NCBI RefSeq assembly: GCF_041734735.1
Contig: NC_134879.1
Location: 7,664,810 to 7,728,809, forward strand
Reading direction: 5' to 3'
Source: Babylonia areolata
Lineage: Eukaryota > Mollusca > Gastropoda > Neogastropoda > Buccinidae
Length of the DNA stretch: 64,000 nucleotides
A model generated the notes under the pieces. That model did no database searches, was not told the origin of the DNA, and saw nothing but the letters and a program-made list of their open reading frames with translations. A program made the position numbers and the translations under genes. Positions 59,384-64,000 of the stretch are shown piece by piece (position 1 is the first letter of the stretch; the number at the start of each line of letters is the position of its first letter).

Positions 59384-59578
59384 ATCAAAGAGCTGATGGG
59401 ACAGTACCCTGGGCAGATCAGCAAGCCACTGCTGAAAGCACGCCTTTCAGACAAACAGTGGGACAGCATCATGGAGATCAACGAAGCCATGAGCCAAGAG
59501 TACCGCATCCGGCGAGAGATGTTGCTAAAACGTCTGGATGTCACCATCCACTCTTTCAAATGGTCAGATAAAGCCAAG
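59384..59578 (+). CDS. FAM98: FAM98-like gene, internal exon d
   Basis: A 195-bp exon, phase 0 to phase 0, acceptor GTGGATGCAG and donor AAG|GTAAGA. Residues ISKPLLKARLSDKQWDSI, then INEAMSQEYRIRREMLLKRL and DVTIHSFKWSDKAK match the vertebrate FAM98 segment GKPLLKK...HWEKIEAINQAI..EYEVRRKLLIKRLDVTVQSFGWSDRAK. All 65 codons are open. The acceptor has no clear pyrimidine tract; a family M repeat lies directly upstream. Confidence 0.95.
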
Positions 59579-59939
59579 GTAAGAAAGTGAGGAAGTGCTG
59601 TGGCACAGTCCGGCATTGGGCTTACCCTGTATTCACCCATGATCAAGGTTTGACGCCCAGTTTTGGCATGGTGTCAAATACTCTCATCTAGTGTGAATGT
59701 GTACCTGAATTTGGTTGGGGAAGGTAAAAATGGCAGGAGAGGGTTAGGCCACGCCTTCTTATGCCAAGCCTGAACACAGTGGATATGAAATCAGTGTCCC
59801 AATGGCCATAAAAGGCTATAGATTTTTTAACTTTTAAGAAAATTAACATTTGAAATGTTGATTTTTAACTTGCATGCAGGAACAACTGGATTATGATAAA
59901 TTTGTTATGGTTGCAGCTGTTGTCTTGACAGAAAAGGTT
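59579..59939. other. FAM98 intron, no gene seen
   Basis: Unassigned sequence between exon d and SINE-A copy 3. Confidence 0.5.
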
Positions 59940-59950
59940 TAACTGTTGTA

Positions 59951-60773
59951 CTTTTTTTTTTCTTTTTTGCTGCCCCAACATCTGCACTGTTTCAGTGGCA
60001 TTACTCCCACACCCCTCATTCCAAGTTCCCCTTACTCAGCTACACCCAGGTTTGTCGCAGTCCCAGTGCCGGCAGTCCACAGAGTACCATCAATGTTAGG
60101 TCGTCTGGAGGCCACACACCAGAGGAGACCCTGCACTGCTGCTGAGTCACTCTGATGGTGTTCAGTAGTGCCTGTTCTGATTTGATGTACTTAGGACATC
60201 ACCTGCTTAGCCCCCTACTGATGACAATAATGGCTTAGTCATGGAGCCAGACTGTGCATCTCCCCAAGCATGCTCCTCCAATGGCAGTCCCCCATTAATC
60301 TGCTGACACTGAAGACCTTAACAAGACTCACCCAAAGCACTGAAGTGGAAGGGTATCAAAAAGGAGGTCACCATGAGAGCAGGGCTTGAAAGGCTAGATA
60401 ATTTTGGGCTTTTTTTGTGTTGATGATGAAGGTGGAGGATGCTGATGATGATTATGATGACAATGCTGCTATGGAGGTCCATTTAGGTTTGGGACAGCAT
60501 GACAGGGCTGCACTATCCGGGCATCAACCAGGCTCAAGATATAGGCACTTGTAGTGTTGGTCAGGAAATCAGAGCAATACACCCAAAGACGCATCAGTGA
60601 AGTGGATGATACTCGACTGTGTGGTCCCAGTCTTCCCATTTAAGCCTATAGCACACTCAACTCTGGGTAGGAGCCAGTCTTGGGCTGAAAAACCCACCTC
60701 TGCTGGGATTCGAACCCGCGTCCTCCCAGCTGTCAGTCTGCGACACTAACCACTTCGCCAGAGCGGCTGGTTA
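59951..60773 (-). mobile_element. SINE-A copy 3, full length, minus strand
   Basis: On the minus strand the tRNA-derived head (60773-60690; box B GGTTCGAATCC in reverse as GGATTCGAACC at about 60708) leads into the same body as copy 1 and ends at 59951 in an A-rich tail (T run on this strand). An 11-bp target duplication TAACTGTTGTA lies at 59940-59950 and 60774-60784. Length is about 820 bp. Confidence 0.88.
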
Positions 60774-60797
60774 TAACTGTTGTATTTTGTACTAATA

Positions 60798-62228
60798 AGA
60801 ACCCCTTCAAAGCCACAGTAAATAACCGTTTTTGGATTCCTGTGTGCTGGGCCAAAATTCTGCTTTCGTGGGTAGGTTCATTTAACTGCTTGTTCATTTA
60901 TTGAGATATCTAAGATTTTTGGCATGTTTTTTGCCTATACCCCTGGCTGTAATGTGACAGCATAATTGCGTGATGTTTTTGGTAATTGGTGTAATAAACA
61001 TGGGTATATACATGACTTTTTTATAAAACACTCTTTCAGAACATACACTCACACGCTCCAGAGCATGAAACAACAAATACACTGCTTCATTGTACACATG
61101 GTGGTGTTTTGATTCGTACTCCTGCTGTTTATTCTTTTTGTCATCCTGAGCTTTTGACTCTGTTTCGGGAGCCTTAGCCTTTCTTTTAACATTGACTCTG
61201 TTTCGGGAGCCTTTCTTTTAACATTGAAGATCGTTCATCGCCATCACACCATGAATGTCAACATCTGATCGCGTACGCGCAAAGATACTGATCCGTGAAG
61301 CGAGCTGCAGCAGACAACACTGTACATTTCGATTGACCGTGTTCAAGGTTGCTTTCTTGGTGTCTTTTAATTAATTTTCTTTTGCCTCTATCAGTTTTTG
61401 AGTGCCAGCTGGGCACTGTTGACAGAAAATTTGCATGCCCAAGCCAACTTTTCGTAGCCTTTGCACCTGGGCACTCACTAAATTTGAAATCTGCACACGC
61501 ACACGCACACACACACGCGCGCACGGATTCAGTGGTTGTGCGTCTGCAGTTATCCACTCACCAGTCAATCCCAACTGACAAAAAAGTATGCCCCATTCTG
61601 CCACGCCCTCTCCTACTCACCAGTGTCCCTCTTGATCTCCTCCCCCTACGGAAACCTGACAACGGGGGAAAAAAGTTGCAGCACTTGTTGGAACTTGTTC
61701 TATTTCTCTCCTTTCTTAGCCACGTCAGTCTCTGTTTCTTCTTCAGAAGTGGTGGAAGCATCACCCATGCTAACTTGGTAGTCTGGGTCATCACGCTCTG
61801 TTGATGACAAAAGAGGATGATGTTGGTCATCATCATGCTCACCTTCATAAGAATTGCTTTCATCTTTGTCACAAAAATCTTTATCTCTTTGTCTTTTATG
61901 ATCTCTTCAGCAGCTTCAAGCACCATATAGTGCTTGAAAACAGGTCTACATGTCGATCTGCCACTCATGTCCACCATCTTCAAGATTGTGAAATGATGCC
62001 AGTTATTCTCACGTAATTAATGAGCCCATCCGGTGATTGCATCAAATTTTGAAGGGAAGGAACGACACTTTGACTCCTCTGCTCAGGTCAGATTCAGATA
62101 TCAGTGTTAGTTCCCTTTTAGTTTCTCTAAAATTGCGTGACAAATTTGGTATGTACGAGGTACATACTTTAGGCATACTTACAAAAGTGGCTACATACAG
62201 CATATGTAGCTGGTTCTTACGAGGTTAA
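60798..62228 (-). mobile_element. piggyBac E-family internal-deletion derivative (E2)
   Basis: Minus strand. The 5' end TTAACCTCGTAAGAAC is at 62228 and the 3' end GAACCCCTTCAAAGCC is at 60798 (target mutated). The sequence at 60830-61130 matches the tandem-repeat unit and 3' end of E1. The frame 61983-61558 begins MKMVDMSGRSTCRPVFKHYM and ends in GFRRGRRSRG, parallel to the E1 N-terminus (SSKGRPIFKRYSALEV ... GGRRGRG). The catalytic part and zinc domain are gone. It is non-autonomous, and the copy is diverged. Confidence 0.72.
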
Positions 62229-62647
62229 GAGAGAAAGGAAATATGTGGATATGACCTGCAGATCTATTTTTGCTTCCTGATTGTACAGTTTTGTTAGATG
62301 AACTTTGTTTGCCACCAGTTATCTGTATGAAAAAACTCCCCAGTCACACGATTCAGTTCATGTCAAAACAACACAGAGAACTTGCTCACTTCAAACTTTG
62401 TCAAGGGGGAAAGTTAGTTTCCTGTTGCTTGGGAAAGTTGGCTGCTGCTGTCAAGGTTTGTTACAATGTGAAAAATGACCTCTTGATATCAACTAAAGTC
62501 ACCTATGGTGGTGAAAAGTGTAGTGGACTAAAGTCACTAAAAGTGACAAAAGAGACATTGTCCCTCATTATCAGTGTGTAGTTGTTAGTCCTGGTGTGAA
62601 ATTGGTTGTACTGTTTACTAACTGACTGATTTGTTATTTGCTGTCAG
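62229..62647. other. FAM98 intron; 103-codon open frame of unknown meaning
   Basis: 62270-62581 (+) is open for 103 codons (includes LDELCLPPVICMKKLPSH and KVCYNVKNDLLISTKVTYGG). I recognise no family. The stretch ends with the acceptor TTATTTGCTGTCAG of exon e. Confidence 0.35.
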
Positions 62648-62747
62648 CGCAATGAGGCCAAGATCAACGATGTGTATGATCCCATTCAAAAAGCTCTGCA
62701 GTCCAAAACAAGTATTGGTGTGCCAGACATCTTAGCTGCTAGAGAAG
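62648..62747 (+). CDS. FAM98: FAM98-like gene, internal exon e
   Basis: A 100-bp exon, starting in phase 0 and ending after the first base of a codon (GAA G|GTACAA). It reads RNEAKINDVYDPIQKALQSK and then TSIGVPDILAARE. The vertebrate counterpart is KLAKVYQPKRSVLSPKSTISVAHLLAARQ. The RGG/glycine-rich C-terminal exon expected next is not in the window. Confidence 0.9.
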
Positions 62748-63291
62748 GTACAATTTTCTGTCTTCCCTATTTGTCATTGCAAGAAAGCAGTGTTGTGTGT
62801 GTGCATGTTTGTGTGTAAGAGAATGAAAACAGAACTTGATGTTTTGTTGCAAAGCTGATTAGACACATTCATAGGCAAGGTTGTTTTTAAATAACTTCTT
62901 TACGTTTCTTGCAGTGAATATTTAGGAGTTAACTTGTTGCCTGCTGGATAAGAAGGGGACTGATAGGTGCAGACTGAACAAGCATTCAGAGAGTAGGGGT
63001 GAGTGGTGATGCTGATAAGTATTTGGAGTTATCCCAGGATGCAGACATTAACATTCTGTCTGCAGAACTGGATTTTATGAACATGATGATAATACGTTCA
63101 GGTACTACTGTCTAGTTTGGTGCCTCTAGGAATAGAGCTTTTGTCAAGCAGTTGGTGGAATCAATCAGGCATTTGAATTCTGATCTGCATTCAACAGTGA
63201 TCAGGGTTCAAGGCCCCGTTTCAGCATTATGTTGTATCCTGAGGAAAGGCACACAGGAGCAGGAATTAGTGCATGTATATTTTAAACAGGA
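62748..63291. other. FAM98 intron, no gene seen
   Basis: Unassigned sequence up to SINE-A copy 4. Confidence 0.5.
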
Positions 63292-63886
63292 TTTTATTTT
63301 TTCTGCTCCATCATCTGCGCAGTTTCAGTGGCATTACTCCTTCGCTGCTCATTCAGAGTCCTTCATAGACAGCCATACCCAGGTTCGACTGTCACAGTCC
63401 CAGCGCCAGCAGTCCACAGGGAACCATCAGTGTTAGGTCGCTAGGAGGCCACACACAAGAGGAGACCCTGCATTGCTGCTGAGTCACTTTGGTGGTGTTC
63501 AGTAGTGCCTGCACTGATTTGACATACTTAGGACACCACCTTTAAGTCCCCAACTGACAACAATAATGTCTTTGTCGTGGAGCCAAAGTGAGCATCTCCC
63601 CCAGAGTGGAGACGATCACCACCACGTCCCCCCTATGACAGTCCCCCATGAATCTGCTGACACTGAAGACCTTGACATGACTGTGCCCTTGTGCAGATGT
63701 GGAGGGGTATCAAAACTGAGGTCACCATGAGAGCAGGGCGTGAAAGGCCACATAATTTGGAACTTTTTTTTTTATATTATCATTGATGGTGAAGGAGGAA
63801 GAGGATGGTGATGATAATGATGCTGCTGGTATGAAGGTCCATTTATATTTGGGACTAAGTGACATGGCTGTACACAATGCTTCCTG
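63292..63886 (-). mobile_element. SINE-A copy 4, lacking its tRNA head
   Basis: Minus strand. It matches the SINE-A body from the A-rich 3' end at 63292 (TTTTTTCTGCTCCATCATCTGC on this strand) to about 63870. The head is missing where a piggyBac end begins at 63887. Confidence 0.82.
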
Positions 63887-64000
63887 TTAACTCTCTCCAT
63901 ACGAACGTCGAAATGGACGACGTTAACAGCGTTTCACCCCAATTACCATCATCAAAATATTGCAAGCGGAAGGCTCTTATACTGAAGAGGTGAATGTTGA
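63887..64000 (+). mobile_element. piggyBac-like end running out of the window
   Basis: TTAACTCTCTCCATACGAACG at 63887 starts at a TTAA and is followed by an imperfect palindrome (AACGTCG aaatgga CGACGTT). This matches the layout of the other piggyBac ends here. Only one end is visible. Confidence 0.55.

Overview
This is a eukaryotic genomic window, most likely from a marine gastropod mollusc. I infer this from the compact SINE families, which I recognise from gastropod sequences, from introns with GT-AG borders, from abundant CA, TA and GT microsatellites, and from a very dense mix of LINEs, piggyBac and hAT elements. No bacterial features are present.

The one host gene I can identify is a FAM98-type gene on the + strand. 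Five internal exons are visible (13809-13886, 33107-33204, 57402-57512, 59384-59578, 62648-62747). All are open and phase-compatible, and together they encode 193 codons spread over about 49 kb. The first and last exons lie outside the window or were not found. In vertebrates FAM98 proteins belong to the cytoplasmic RTCB-DDX1 tRNA-ligase complex. Almost everything else is mobile DNA, much of it inside the FAM98 introns.

Layout. 0.4-1.1 kb: fossil DIRS-like reverse-transcriptase piece. 1.2-8.7 kb: a small piggyBac derivative (D1) split by a near full-length I/Nimb-type LINE that carries two tandem 3' tails under a single 13-bp target duplication. 9.8-13.4 kb: another piggyBac element (C1) filled with a MITE, an RTE-like LINE and a LINE/SINE tail. 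15.3-16.2 kb: an 860-bp tRNA-headed SINE (SINE-A). 16.95-32.8 kb: an old Ty3/Gypsy fossil whose LTRs split another SINE-A copy. It has swallowed an L1-like LINE (itself interrupted by two piggyBac pieces), an APE-type LINE (itself interrupted by a 3.3-kb hAT-like element) and a LINE tail. 33.2-34.7 kb: second APE-type LINE. 36.4-38.8 kb: decayed gene of unknown family. 41.1-42.4 kb: L2/CR1-group LINE. 43.4-48.1 kb: piggyBac E1 with TIRs, an intron and a dead transposase. 49-51 kb: L1-like LINE, minus strand. 51.7-54.0 kb: two tandem 1,121-bp piggyBac-like units. 54-55.9 kb: L1-like LINE. 56.2-57.4 kb: SINE split by a small hAT. 57.6-64 kb: MITE, SINEs, an E-family piggyBac derivative and the last FAM98 exons.

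The strongest signals for a second look are the unusually long SINE-A with target duplications at two loci, the LINE with a dimeric 3' end, a piggyBac family whose copies share a fused head-and-tail mini-ORF, the subterminal palindromes shared by several piggyBac families, and SINEs lying directly against two conserved FAM98 splice acceptors. All family names rest on recognition by eye. No database search was possible.
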